Positions 23,740 to 35,003 of a DNA stretch of 64,000 bases are shown piece by piece; positions within the stretch are counted from its first letter, which is position 1; each line of letters opens with the position of its first letter. Source of the stretch: Riptortus pedestris (Eukaryota > Arthropoda > Insecta > Hemiptera > Alydidae); contig CM032228.1 of NCBI GenBank assembly GCA_019009955.1, forward strand, positions 133,500,501-133,564,500, given 5' to 3'. The notes beneath the pieces were generated by a model. That model was not told the DNA's origin. It ran no database searches and saw nothing but the letters and a program-made list of their open reading frames with translations. The position numbers and the translations under genes were made by a program.

Positions 23740-24200
23740 CTATTGCTTTTAATAAATTTAGATGTTTTGAAAATAAAATATCAGGACTGATTGGCCAAGC
23801 GGGAATATGAGTCTTTAGCCGTCTTCGTATGTCTTGACTCAAGACTCTTGAGTAAGTCTACATTCATAAATCAGGTGGGCGAATGTCTGTTCAGTGTAAC
23901 TGCCGCATTTACAAGTATTTGAGTCAGTAAGTTTGAATCGGTATAATTAAGAGTTTGTATTTCCGTGACCAGTTAGTATTTGTGTTAGATAAAATGTGTG
24001 TTGGGGTTGTGAGATATTCGTTTTTAAAACAAGGATATATAATTTTAGATTTAATCCTTTATCTGTTTGATTCCATCTCTGTTGCACAAATTAATACTTT
24101 TTTCTCTTAGTAAAGATTTTAACACAGTTGGAGTAATTTTATTGTAAATTACCTCTTCGCTTCTTTTAGAGGCACTTTTGGCGTGGATTACGACTATTTC
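23740..24200 (-). pseudogene. non-LTR retrotransposon ORF2 C-terminus, minus strand
   Basis: On the minus strand around 23850-24010 the reading frame gives TFYLTQILTGHGN, a broken serine/stop, then LTDSNTCKCG and HLIYECRLTQES followed by a stop. The C-x-C...H-x4-C arrangement and the preceding GHG-N motif match the 20.2-kb fragment and the tails of R1/LOA/I-type elements. At least one in-frame stop interrupts it. The region downstream to about 23740 would be its 3' UTR. The upstream limit is approximate. Confidence 0.7.
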
Positions 24201-24889
24201 ATTGCCCATAATTCAATGCGTGTGCCTTGACCCGTTTGAAGTGAATGAAAGTCAGTCTGTTTTTTAATAGTGTTATATTATGGCGTATTTGTTCTATATG
24301 TTCGCCAAAAATCAGTTATAAATATATTTTAGAAAAATCTTATACGGCCACACACATAACTATCTTGAAGTTGTAGTAAATGGTTTTCTGTACATCATTG
24401 GAAATTATTTCATTTGAAAGTGATATACTGTATGTGCGTTCAAATGCATATTTTAAGAAAAAGTCACAAGATAATTTATATATCTTTTTATGATTAATAA
24501 TAAAAAAAAATAATAAATCTCTAATAGTATGGAAACATTTGCTATTTTTTTATTTTTGTCTTCCTCTAAGCCAGCCATTCCTTTTCTTCCCCCAGAGTTG
24601 ATTTCAATCAAAAAGAAAGGTGGCAACTAGATGTTAAAGCAATTCTAAATATGAACGACCAAACTGGTCAAGTGGGTCAAGTTAGGATCAAAACTGATAA
24701 TTCCGTTGATATCTGAAAACCAGATTTTGTTCGCGATTAGAATACATACTTCGTGAAAGGAAGTGATATTTTAATAGCGTTCTTATATATTTTTTCCTCT
24801 AATTTATTCAATTTCGATGGTAGTATTTTGGAAGTGTATGACGGATTAATATTACAATACCCTGAAAATGGGTTTTAAATTATTTGTTG
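24201..24889. other. AT-rich sequence, nothing recognised
   Basis: Part of this may be further upstream sequence of the minus-strand non-LTR insertion, too decayed to recognise. Confidence 0.35.
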
Positions 24890-25290
24890 GCTTAAGTGAG
24901 GAGACACAAGGAAAACCTGCAAAAATCCGATGTCGTTCGACGGGAGAAAAAAAAAAAAAGGAAATTGAGAGGGTTGAGGAGAGAGAAAAATTGAGGAGAG
25001 AGAGAGGGTTGCCTGAGCAAGGCTGCCAGGGGCTGAATTATTAAGGTGCCGTGTTTATTCCCTGCGCCCGCCATTACCCAAGACACCTCTGGGATTTATT
25101 AATCATTTAATTAAAAGTTTGCGAGGGAGGCGGCCACCTCAAATCTGAGAGCTGACTAATGAACCTCTTGCACCCCTTACATCCTCCCCCTCACCTTATA
25201 CACCCAGCCCAATGCTTATTAACGGTCATACAACCCCGTAGGCACCTTTTAATTTAATCACGGCTCGCCGAGTTTTTCTCACAAGAAAAA
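24890..25290. other. GC-rich island
   Basis: The composition shifts to G+C-rich unique-looking sequence (GGCTGCCAGGGGCTGAATTA, GAGGGAGGCGGCCACCTC) with embedded TAAT-type motifs (TTATTAATCATTTAATTAA). It includes CCCCCTCACCTTATACACCC at about 25186, closely echoed near 56308 in another island. No coding frame with support. A regulatory module or an old GC-rich repeat are both possible. Confidence 0.4.
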
Positions 25291-25522
25291 CCCTAAATAT
25301 CTCGTAAACTGTTACTGTGTTTGATATTTTTATTCTCTCCGCTTCTGCTTTAATTTATTGGTAGTATATCAGCATCATTGAGCGAAACCCTCAGTGATCA
25401 TATAAATTTAAACATTATTTAATGTACATTTATGACAACTTTTCACAAAGAGATTATGGGTAACTAGTAATTGTATTTCAATCGCTTTTTTATTTATTTA
25501 ACAGATTTCTAGGATCTAGTCA

Positions 25523-25891
25523 GTGATAGCAAGCAGTAAGCCTATCTGGCTGAGAGGGCTGCCCGACGGGATGCAGACCTCACTAGTGGCCTCGGAGCAA
25601 CAAGACCTGACTAAACTTAGAATTATCGCCGATCGAATCTCGGAAATTTATGAACCCAGTGTTTGTGAAGTAGCAGCTGTTAAGACTGATTCCAATGCTT
25701 CTGATAACAACGAAAGGCTGATAGACGCAATAGAAAAGCTATCTGAAAGAATTGCTACATTGGAGATGCGAGGAAGACCTCATGCTGTGACAGGGGCAAT
25801 GACCACCGGACCTTGTACTAGGAGTACAAGCAAAGGACGACACTTGTGCTTTTACCATGAAAGATTCAGGGAAAAGGCAACGAAGTGTTGA
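25523..25891 (+). pseudogene. gypsy gag, C-terminal part
   Basis: The 122-codon frame begins within a gag-like segment (WLRGLPDGMQTSLVASEQQD, LTKLRIIADRISEIYEP), resembling the end of gypsy capsid proteins where the sequence describes resistance of capsid helices and the 'ADRI' helix. A short coiled-coil-like LIDAIEKLSERIATLEM follows. The Cys-rich knuckle is not intact: the frame ends in LCFYHERFREKATKC, keeping C-x2-like and H/C residues. Capsid N-terminus is missing. Assignment by position and pattern. Confidence 0.6.
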
Positions 25892-25959
25892 TAGCCTTGC
25901 GATTGGAAGTCATCTAACTCTAAGAAACCGGAACAGGAAATCTAGAAGTAGCGAAGGCA

Positions 25960-26316
25960 GTGGCGGAACCCGTTGCTACGAACTCTCACCACCGATTATT
26001 TGTAGTCGATCGCCAGTCCTTAATCCGATACCTCGTAGACGCCGGAGTTGCACTCTCAGTGTTACCAACGAAGAAGGGAAATAAGACTCAACCCAGCGGC
26101 TTTGCCTTATATGCAGCCAATGGGACCGCAATTCCAACGTATGGGGACCAGCTCGTCACTTTGGATTTGGGCCTGAGGCGGAAGTTGACTTGGCGTTTCA
26201 TCCTAGCAGATGTAGGACACCCTATAATTGGGGCAGACCATCTTTATCACTACCAAATAATGGTTGACCTAGCGAGCAATCAGCTGATCGATAAAAATTA
26301 TAGGTTTGACGTCTAA
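25960..26316 (+). pseudogene. gypsy retropepsin-type protease
   Basis: Retropepsin core LVDAGVALSVLP gives the catalytic Asp in D-A-G, where functional enzymes have D-S/T-G; the S/T to A change probably weakens or abolishes activity. FILADVGHPIIGADHL supplies the later ILG-like flap/strand motif. It is a different frame from the preceding gag and the following RT, so frameshifts lie on both sides or a programmed shift was used originally. The role in an intact element is cleavage of the Gag-Pol polyprotein. Confidence 0.75.
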
Positions 26317-27140
26317 AGGAAGACCTGCAAACGTCGCAGTGTCTGCCATTTATTCCGTTCCCAGCGGTAAATGGTACTCCGAGCTGCTTAATAAATACAG
26401 CTCCATCACTCTTCCGACAAATTATATGAAGAAGCCGACTCACTCCGTCGTTCATTATATTGAAACGCGTGGCGCACCGGTTACCACGAAAGCGCGTAGA
26501 CTACCTCCTGACCGATACGTGGCCGCGAAACGGGAATTTGAGTAGATGATGGCGGAAGGTATCTGTCGCCCGTCTAACAGTCCTTGGGCAAGTCCATTAC
26601 ACATCGTGTCAAAAAAAGACAGAGGGATTAGGCCCTATGGGGGTTACCGTCGCTTGAACGAGAAGACAATCCCTGCCCCTTATGCCGTCTTTAATATCAA
26701 TCTTCACGGAATGAGGGTATTTAGTAAGTTGGATCTGAACAAAGCTTACTATCAGATCCCAATAGCCGACGAGGACATTGAAAGGACAGCCGTCATAGAA
26801 TTTCTTCGAATGTGCTTCGGACTACGTAAAGCGGCGCAAACATTCTAGCGCTTCCTAGACAATGTCTTAAGTGGACTCGACCTTGTCTTTCCTTTCGAGG
26901 ATGAGGAAGATGAGGAACAACACAAGGCACACCTCGAGGAAGTTTTTAAACGTCTACAGGAACATGGACTCACCATTAATCTAGCTAAGTGTGTATTCGC
27001 CGTGGAAGAAATTGAATTCCTAGCGCATCGGGTGACTCAGCATGGAGTCACAGTCCTACCTGATAAAGTCGAAGCCACCACGAATTTTCCACGCTCATCG
27101 AACATCAGTGAGCTCCGACGATTCTTACTTGTAATTCATC
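26306..27140 (+). pseudogene. gypsy reverse transcriptase, catalytic YxDD lost
   Basis: One frame spans this region with stops at 26543-26545 and 26846-26848. Visible motifs are ICRPSNSPWASPLHIVSKKD (fingers), RPYGGYRRLNEKT, and FSKLDLNKAYYQIPI, with the motif A Asp. The stretch that should contain the YxDD catalytic box is absent: the sequence goes from SGLDLVFPFE directly to EDEEQHKAHLEEVFKRLQ. The connection ends near ISELRRFL. The missing motif C plus two stops make it inactive. Confidence 0.85.
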
Positions 27141-27370
27141 GGGCCATAAAACACTTCCGCCCATACATCGAGGGACGAAATTTCACAATATGGACAGACC
27201 ATAAACCTCTGCTTTATGCATTTCGACAGAAGCCAGAAACGTCCACCCCAATGCGAATTAGACTACTGAACTACATTAGTCAGTTCACCACAGAGATCCG
27301 CCACGTTGATGGTATCGAAAATGAGGTAGCTGATGCACTTTCCAGGGTGGAAGAAATACAAGGGCCGGAC
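27141..27370 (+). pseudogene. gypsy RNase H, N-terminal part deleted
   Basis: Motifs FTIWTDHKPLLYAF and HVDGIENEVADALSRVE are the mid and C-terminal RNase H signatures of Ty3/gypsy elements. The first catalytic block (normally containing DASxxG) is gone: FL LVIHRAIKHFRPYIEG joins the RT thumb straight to the second half of the domain. The frame then runs on to 27616 through the linker before integrase. Confidence 0.8.
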
Positions 27371-27569
27371 GAAATGGACGCAATTGCGGTAGCTCAGGTC
27401 AACGACACATCCATACCTTGGCTACTCAAGAGTCCCAGTCTACAGCTCAAATGGGTTAATCTTCCTAACCTCTCCAGGCCAATCCTGTGCGAGATCTCTG
27501 CGTCGAAGGCGGGAACTTGGTTCGCCAAGACTCTTAAAGTAACGATTTTTCTGGCCCAACCAGAACATC

Positions 27570-28440
27570 GACGTCGGAGAGTGGGCACGCTCTTTCCTTG
27601 CCTGCCAACGTTCTAAAGTGCAAAGACATACAGTTACATCTCCCGGGAAGTTCCCATTGGCATGTCGTTTTGAACAAGTCCACATAGACATCATTGGACC
27701 CCTTCCCTCTTCGGCTGGCATGAGGTATTGTTTAACCATGGTCAATAGATTTACTAGATGGCCGGAAGCAGAGCCGATTGAAGATATTTCCTCGGATTGC
27801 AACAGCCCTGATTGCTACATGGATTCCGCGCTTTGGAGTTCTGGTGAGAATAACAACCGACCAAGGAAGACAATTCGAATTTGACCTCTTCTTCCAACTC
27901 TCTAAAACTCTTGGTTTCCAACGAATTAGAACTACATCATACCACCCGCAAGCCAACGGGTGGGTGGAACGCTGGCACCGCACATTGAAGACCCGGCTTG
28001 ACCGCCCAGCTCGACGTAAATAGGCTCTCAAGCTACCATTGGTGTTGCTTGGACTTCGAGGCATTATCCGCGATGACAACGTCACTAGTGCAGCCGAGAA
28101 GACATACGGGCAACCACTTCGTCAGCCTGGTGAATTTCTGGAGAAGTCCAGGCAGCCCGAGAGAAACGAAACTTTTATCCGCCAACTTAGGGAGTACATG
28201 GAGCAACTACGTCCAGCAGTTTACAGGCAAACATCAGCTAAGACCTTTGTGCATCGCGATCTGCAGAATTGCTCCCATGTCTTCCTCAGAGATAACACCG
28301 TCCATCGCCCTTTGACTCCACCTTACACCGGGCCACATGAAGTCCTCAGCCGAAGCGACAAGACCTTCAGCATCCAGCTGCTTGGAGGACCTTGGACGGT
28401 GACAATCGACAGACTGAAACCGGCGTACCTGCTGCAGGAC
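27570..28440 (+). pseudogene. gypsy integrase, frameshifted
   Basis: Catalytic residues of the D,D-35-E core are all visible but in different frames: VHIDIIGPLP (first D, frame starting 27618), ITTDQGRQFE (second D, frame from 27778) and ANGWVERWHRTLK (E). A stop follows RPARRK at 28021, then the same frame resumes. The HHCC zinc-binding region before it is mostly deleted, with only a remnant near 27600. The C-terminal TPPYTGPHEVLSR and VTIDRLKPAYL match the GPY/F module. No chromodomain is seen. Confidence 0.85.
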
Positions 28441-28599
28441 GACAAGGACTCCAATTCCAGTCCACCAGACACTACACCACCTACTGCGCCAATATCTAAT
28501 GACTGCCGCGGAAGAGCACTCTACAGAGGAGCAACGAACCCGTCTTGGCTGGATGATTCGTCCTCCTGTTCGCTTCCGCGACTGAATCATTGGGAGGAG

Positions 28600-28914
28600 G
28601 TGATGTATCGGCGACTCCCGTACTCGTGAGTCGTTCGCTATCAAATAAGATAACCTCGCCGTATAAAAATACCAGATGGTTTTTAAAAGACAGTCAGTAA
28701 AAAGGGTTAACCGGATTGCGAGTGTAAAGTTAGGAGTGCGAAAGCAAATATCTGGTGTCTCGTGATAGCTGGAACTTTATTATATTGAGTAAACTGAGAC
28801 TGTGTTGTGTCCGTCGAAAATGTGTAAAGTGTAAATACTGTAAATAGACTTGTTGTTTTGTGTAAATATTACATCCTCATGAAGAAGAGGTTATTTTGTT
28901 ATTGTTATTAATAC
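28600..28914 (+). repeat. gypsy 3' LTR (presumed)
   Basis: A purine-rich tract TGGGAGGAGG just before TGATGTATCGG is a good polypurine-tract/LTR junction. The block has a TATA-like CCGTATAAAAATACC near 28660 and ends close to TTATTAATACA, giving TG...CA ends and about 315 bp. There is no 5' partner in the window for comparison, so the right boundary is approximate. Confidence 0.55.
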
Positions 28915-29034
28915 ACTAGTTGAAAAGTGAACCAGGACTATTTATTTCACCCAGCTCAGTCCATTAAACCGTCATTGCGAAACGTCGGAAATTTGCTTTG
29001 TTTACACTCCACCTGTGACATTTTCCTAATTATG

Positions 29035-29357
29035 TCTTTATTGTTGGATGGACCTGTGCAAAACGCAACGGGAAACCACTGCATGTCCATAATACCTCTA
29101 CCTTCAATTGTTCCGTTCCCGTAAAAATTAGAATTACGCGTCAAAGGGAAGAATTGCCAAATATAGCCTGTAAATACAACTAAATCAGTAACTCATGTTA
29201 CGTTACAGTTCCACTGACTAAATCAAATAGAGGCAAACGTCTCTTATGTTATATCTAGGTACTTTTAGGTTTAATGTTAATTTGGGTGTTTTATCGTGTA
29301 ATTAATGTGTTAAAGATGACAGAATAAGCTACCGAAAGCCATAATAAATAGGACGAC
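29035..29357 (+). repeat. duplicated segment, copy 1
   Basis: This stretch matches the reverse complement of 46731-47064 almost base for base, from TTTATTGTTGGATGGACCTG to CCATAATAAATAGGACGAC. It lies just after the gypsy LTR and has no coding content. The identity of the source element is unknown. Confidence 0.85.
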
Positions 29358-29439
29358 TTTTATGTATACTATTCTTTGGATAGTATTACTTTCACTCCTA
29401 ACACCATAGTGTATTCCAGTATTTGACATATTACTGTCA

Positions 29440-29700
29440 CCGACAACGGACGTATCTTTAGACTTAACTGAATTTATGAAACTTGGTATTAGTTTTTTTC
29501 AGTAATAAATCTTCAAATTAAGGATGTACTAATATTATTAAAAACAGGAGGTGTGTGGATTGCCTTATCAGGGAAGTGTGAAATGAAATTCGCAATATTC
29601 TGTTTCCGGTTGATTTTTCTACAAGCATTTATTTTTGGTGTTCAGTTTCTTTTGATATTCAGAGTGCGTGGCGGGTGAATGTGGTTTGAAATATACTAAC
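29440..29700 (+). mobile_element. possible Helitron A fragment
   Basis: CTTAACTGAATTTATGAAAC and TTGGTATTAG followed by AAACAGGAGGTGTG resemble the family A entry section, but divergence is high and no ends are present. Confidence 0.3.
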
Positions 29701-29929
29701 GCATCACTCATTTTTACGCAGCACCATTAGGTACTAGCAAGGGTTTTATTTAATTTGTTACAGGGAATTCATTATTGGAATGCTGTAGGACCAACTCTGG
29801 ATTGTTAATGATAAAATTGAACCATTCTCTTGGTTAGTACTCGGTTCTTTAACAATAAAGATTGGTATATTGGGAACCCAACAATGGTCTTGGGAATGCT
29901 TGGAAGGTTAAACGAAGTGGTTTGGTATT

Positions 29930-30300
29930 CAAGTAGATTCGTCTGATCGCCTTCCTCCTTCCCACTCGACTTAAGGGGAAGGGAAGAGCTTCCTAGGAAG
30001 GAGATAATGCCGTTTTTTAGTGGGTTTGTGGGGGAAGGGGGTGCAGTTCCCAAAGACAATTTGTCGGGGTTTAGTGGGAGGGGTAGATTCGATCAGTGGG
30101 GCTCACGACAGGCACCGGCTCAGATCGCCTCACGTCCATCACTGCTCCGCACTCCGCCCACTTATCTCTCTCCAGCCAGCGGCCCCTTTGAAATTTTAAT
30201 CAGCCAATAAGCTCCCCTCTACGCTTCGGTCCAGTTATAGTCCGCTTCTTCTACGTGTCCGCTCTCCTCTCAACACTTTTTACTTCACAGGGTGAAATAG
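29930..30300. other. GC-rich island
   Basis: Shift to G+C-rich, non-repetitive-looking sequence (CTCAGATCGCCTCACGTCC, GCTCCGCACTCCGCCCAC, CTCCAGCCAGCGGCCCC). A 67-codon plus frame (30007-30210) has no known domain. No CpG depletion pattern was measured. Confidence 0.4.
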
Positions 30301-30887
30301 ACCAATTCCTTACTATCATCCACAGTATAACTCTAAATATATTTCCAATAAAAAAAAACGTTTTCTGAGAAATGACTATTTTTTCTTATGGCCTTCAACA
30401 GAGACGCCATATCACGAATAGTATAAAAAGGCCCATGAAGCATACCTTTTGCCCTATCACACATAACTGCCTTTTGAATAATCTTGCTGTCTTACCCGTC
30501 GGTGGCGGGTTGAAGTAAAATTAGTTTCTCAAGAAGACATAAAAATTAATTGATGCGCAAAATAATTCTTTGATTTTCATCACATTATCATGTTCTAACG
30601 CCTAAATATAGAATGACTATTGAACGAAATTAGTATTGTCCATGGGCTCAAATGAGTATCATTTTCAATCAAAATATGACATTTCTATCATCTAAGCATT
30701 AGTAGAAATGATATTATACGATTCTGTTCAGGCACTCTGCTGTAATCTCATGCAAGTATGAGATGATTACCGGACGACGGTACCTTCGTTTATGAACATA
30801 TAGATATAACATACATTGAAGGCACACACAAAATTATTTTAACGTATAAGTACCCTTGATAGTTTCAATTTAAATTCAAATTTATTA
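30301..30887. other. AT-rich sequence, nothing recognised
   Basis: No repeat or gene recognised. Confidence 0.35.
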
Positions 30888-31612
30888 TATTATACGTAGA
30901 GTATCAGAATTAGCAGACCATACGCCAAGAGGTGTGGTTTAGACTCTGATACGATTCTTGCAGGTTTCGTGTATGTGGGCATATTTGTGAATTTGCCACA
31001 TCTCACTAGGCTTCCTCATATATGTGCCCCGCCACGTAATGAATAGTCCACTGTAAACTCTGTGCCTTCTCTGTTTTAACTTTATTTACTTCGATATTCT
31101 AACTAAACAGTCACTCCTTTTTTCGTTTGAAAGCGATTACTTGGTTTCGCTTTGGAAGGAAAGAAAAAGTGATACATCATTGGAACGCCTATTAAAATAT
31201 ACTTCTTCTTAACAAAAGTAACATATTATAGGGAATTTTGAATAGAAAGTCAAAGTCAAAATTTTATAAAAAATGCATAACTTGTTTTCTGAAATTCAAG
31301 TTATGAAGACTGCTTCTTAAACATGATTGTCGACTTTGGTAAGGAACTCATCTTAAAGGATTTATTTTTTTTTTATTTTTTTTTTTTTTTTTATGCAATT
31401 GTGGAGTGGGTTTGATATTTGGAAGTACGCGAGATTACCAGGGTGCACATGTGTGAGGAAAATTAGTGAGATGTGGAAAATTCAGAAATTGTCCCATATC
31501 TACTAAACCAGTAAGAATCAGGCAGTGGTCTTTAGGAATAAGAATATCTCGTGTGAATATGCAGAATCACCTCCTGGTGTATGGTCTGCCGATCCTGATA
31601 CACCCTATATAT
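30888..31612. mobile_element. DNA-transposon-like MITE with long inverted ends
   Basis: Left end GTATCAGAATTAGCAGACCA (30901) and right end TGGTCTGCCGATCCTGATAC (31582) are inverted relatives. The similarity continues inward for about 130-200 bp, including CCACATCTCACTAG and TTCCTCA in the left arm and their complements on the right. The total is about 725 bp with a poly-T tract at 31364-31392 in the middle. There is no transposase frame, so it is a non-autonomous long-TIR element; family unknown. Target duplication was not resolved. Confidence 0.6.
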
Positions 31613-31984
31613 GTACATATATGGTGCATAATTAATAACTGATACAATTCTAAAAATATTATTTTTAGAATCTAATGGTGGAATGACTACAAAAAAAAAG
31701 AAAGAAAAACGTCAAATGATAATTAAAATTATTTTTAATTCTCTAACATGTACAAGTATTATCTGAATGCGACTAGTTTGGCATCCAAATGTAGCATATA
31801 GAGAAAATAAAACATTCCGAGGTAATATACATCGTTGCATTAGACCCCCCGATCTGAGAAAGGCTTGCAAAGAAAGGAGGGTCAAATGAGCTGATTAATT
31901 AATAGCTACATCTCAAGAGATTACAAATACCGGTTACCTTCCCAAAGACGTTTTGTCTGATTACTAAAGGAATGTATGATACTT
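31613..31984. other. AT-rich sequence, nothing recognised
   Basis: A-rich and T-rich stretch, no gene or repeat identified. Confidence 0.35.
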
Positions 31985-32038
31985 GATAGCCTTAGTTGCA
32001 AAAAGTGGACGTTAATAAATAATAATAATAATAATAAT
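31985..32038 (+). repeat. SINE 3' end fragment
   Basis: AGCCTTAGTTGCAAAAAGTG and GACGTTAATAAATAATAAT with (AAT)n tail: the last 50 bp of the SINE only. A second (AAT)n run lies at 32090-32110 after a HINE-B-like bit (TTTCACTGAGTATAAACC). Confidence 0.75.
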
Positions 32039-32289
32039 TTCCCCCGATATGGATTTTACTCTAGTTTTCACTGAGTATAAACCTCCCCCGTAATAATAAT
32101 AATAATAATACTTGAACAAACATTACTTGACAGTTCTATAAGGGATTCATCACAATTACTCAAATGGAAAACCAAACAACATGTAATGAGATGATAACGA
32201 CATTTAAACGTCCTCAGTCAATCACTCTATTAAATACTCTCATAATTTGGATTTATTTGAGATATAATTTATGTTATTTATTTATATTC

Positions 32290-32475
32290 ACTATGTGCTA
32301 CAACGGATAATTGAGATGGGTTATATACAGGTTACACATTTTTCTCTTGCTACGTTGGGACTAAGGATTTTATTTAATGAGTTCGTCACAAAAAACATTC
32401 CAACTGCCCGGGCACGAGATAGCACCCTAAGACCAATGCCATAACTCACGAGGCTAACCTGAGATATAGGTATAT
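32290..32475 (-). repeat. tRNA-derived SINE, diverged copy
   Basis: TTGAGATGGGTTATATACAGG, GTTGGGACTAAGGATTTTAT, CACTGCCC-like CAACTGCCCGGGCACGAGA, and ACTCACGAGGCTAACCTGAG follow the family in the minus direction. Part of the B-box region is deleted. Confidence 0.75.
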
Positions 32476-34911
32476 AACAATAGAGAATATGCATATAATT
32501 AAAAATAGTAAAAAGGTGGTTGACAAAACAACTGAAATCAAACATGGGAATTATATATATTTTTTAATATATTAGAAATACTATATTAATGTTTATTCAA
32601 TTATACGACTTTTCTTTAGTATTTAGACTACACTTCTCCAGGGATAATCGACATTTGTTCTTTTTTGACAAGTGTATACTAATCATCTGAGTTGGCCTGC
32701 CATGCATTGTAAGGCATTTTCAGATTGACTCGGCTAGTGGGAGGTACTATGTAAGATTGTACTCGTTGTAAATTACCTGTTAGTGTTTTCATCAGGCGTC
32801 GTGTGGACGCGAAACTTGTAGAGAAATAAAAATTATTTTAATAATCATTTGAAGTTTTTCTTTATTGTTGCCTTCCTTTATTTAGTTACTGAAAAGTTGA
32901 TTATTTAATGGTTTTAAGCGAAATAACAGATTCGTTATTCACAATAGGATGCGAAAGGAAATGGAGAATAAATCTGTAGGAGTTATTTAAGAGACAAGAA
33001 TTTCAAATGGTGCTCGCTGTGAAGATAGTCTTTGCTAACGGTTATTTAATCTAGGAAGAGATGAATTGGGCAATAAATTAGTAAGGGGTCGGCTATTTAT
33101 GGAGGATAAAAGGCTGTCAGAGACTATTAAAATTTTAAATTGATTTTCTATGGCCACCGTACTCGTGGCTATCAATACTCTCAATCTTTTCTGTGCCGTT
33201 ACCAGCTGTGTGCAATCCAATATCTACTCTCAATCCGATAATTTAGCTCCTACAGAGTAACCGCAACGGAGGCGGCAATTTACTTAGTATTCTTGTCGGC
33301 AATCATTTACCCAATTGATATATCTATTAATATCTTTCAGTATGTTGGGGTATTATGAGAGAATGGTACTCACCAAATGCCCAAGAGTGGTTGGTGCAAT
33401 GTGAGGTCTAGGTACAGCCTAAGCTGTAGTGCTGGACGTATAATAGGAGCTGTACTCCACATTTGTATAGACACCACCAATGGTGAACGTCATAAACGGA
33501 ACAATACTCTGTGGCCACTTGTACATATTTCGTATCAGCACTAAAACATGAGGTATTTAACGTCTTTATTAAGATCTAATAAGAAAAACAAATTTAGTTT
33601 TTTTAATTATGATTATTCTGCTTCTATCCGGAGGGTAATTAGCAGTAAAAAACTCGTTTTGTTCGCTCCATTAGTAAAATTAAATAGAAATGATGTTGCA
33701 ACATGTCAATCTTTGACCGTGTAAAGATTGTTCTTTGCGTAACTCAAACTAAAACCACCATTACCATTAATTTATTTAATTTAATTTAATTTATCACAAA
33801 AATTAAAAAAGAATAAGGATAATGTTTCCTTAAGCATCTATTCTATTTCACAACCGGCTAACCATTCTCAGGCTATACAAAAATTTCCAAATTACAAATT
33901 GTCACCTAAATGTTGAAATTTCATATTTAGGACTGCATAAATGTGTAGTTTTGCACCTCTCCTTTATAACAACAACTCGATTAACTGAGAGGGGTGGGGG
34001 TTAGGATCGGGTGAAAATAAAAAGTTTTGAATACTCCCGTACGGATTAGAGACACAAAAAAATATATATAGTACCTTTTCTGTTAACCTTGAAAACATCT
34101 ACATAAAAAAGTGTCACCTCTAACTTTTTCGATCTTATGCATTGGGACGTGGATATTAAATATCACTTTCAAATAAAATAATTTTAAATGAAATGCAACC
34201 AAATATTTTGTTTATTTAATTTATTAGGAATACAAGAAAATCATGTGGAGCACACATCAGATTTTTTTTGGGTTGCTTTTGAGGTTCTCCTAGTTATTTA
34301 CAGGCTCCTCTGACAACAATGCACCTTACCTGCAATCCCAAGTAGGTAATCCTACAACAGGCCTGTTGGGACCCTCTTCCCTTGTACTCTGTTCTCCAAA
34401 CCGTACTAGAAACTATTCATACTCTGCTAAACACTCCAAATACAACCCCCCCCCCCATCGATTCAATTAAGTTAATAAGAGCCTCATTCATTAGTTTGAG
34501 TACGCGCTTATGTGCCGCATAGAAAATATTTAGTCCAGTAGTACATAATACAATTTGTGCCTGAATGTTTCTTTACTGTTCGTATGTATTGTACTCGGTT
34601 TTCTTGGCGGTATGTTCACGTATTATTTTTACGAGCCAATGCATATAAGAATTTGTGTGTGAGCGTGTGTGTTTATACATATATGTCCTTTTGCATATAG
34701 TGGCCACAATACACTCCTTTATAATGAAGATTGGGTCCAGAATAAAAAAAATATAAATAAATTTGTACTGTCCTTATTTTTGCCTTCTTTAAGGATGCGG
34801 ACGGTGGTCATTAGAAGACAGTTAGCTGGCCTCCTGAGTACATCATTAAATCGAATAAAATCATAATTGTAAAGGAGTGTATGTGGGAAAATAGTCACTA
34901 CATATAAACAC
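32476..34911. other. AT-rich sequence, mostly unrecognised
   Basis: Includes CATCAGGCGTCGTGTGGACG followed by CGAAACTTG near 32795, reminiscent of a PLE terminal repeat but without an intact ribozyme core. HINE-B-like text lies near 33960-34110 (GAGGGGTGGGGGTTAGGATC). No coding region is supported. Confidence 0.35.
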
Positions 34912-34915
34912 ACAC

Positions 34916-35001
<86 letters not shown>
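34912..35001. repeat. (CA)n microsatellite
   Basis: About 85 bp of CA repeat with an early CATACATACA segment. Cys/Val artificial frames arise on the minus strand. Confidence 0.95.

Positions 35002-35003
<2 letters not shown>

Larger units (their letters stand above)
25523..28914 (+). mobile_element. Ty3/gypsy retrotransposon, 5'-truncated and decayed
   Basis: In order it has a gag C-terminus, an aspartic protease, RT, RNase H, integrase and a 3' LTR. No 5' LTR or primer-binding site is seen upstream. The pol is scattered over three frames with at least two in-frame stops and internal deletions, and no env-like frame follows integrase. The order PR-RT-RH-IN is the Ty3/gypsy order (integrase after RNase H), which excludes copia. 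Confidence 0.9.

Noticed and set aside
27216..28085. Minus-strand and alternate-frame open frames over the gypsy region
   Set aside because: Shadows of the retroelement pol in other frames.
28440..28629. Envelope gene after gypsy integrase
   Set aside because: The frame after the GPY/F-like end is short, Pro/Ser/Thr-rich and runs into the LTR; no signal peptide or membrane segment.
32790..32830. Hammerhead ribozyme near CATCAGGCGTCGTGTGGACG
   Set aside because: A stem GCGTC/GACGC followed by GAAAC exists, but the CUGANGA box is absent; at best a decayed PLE end.
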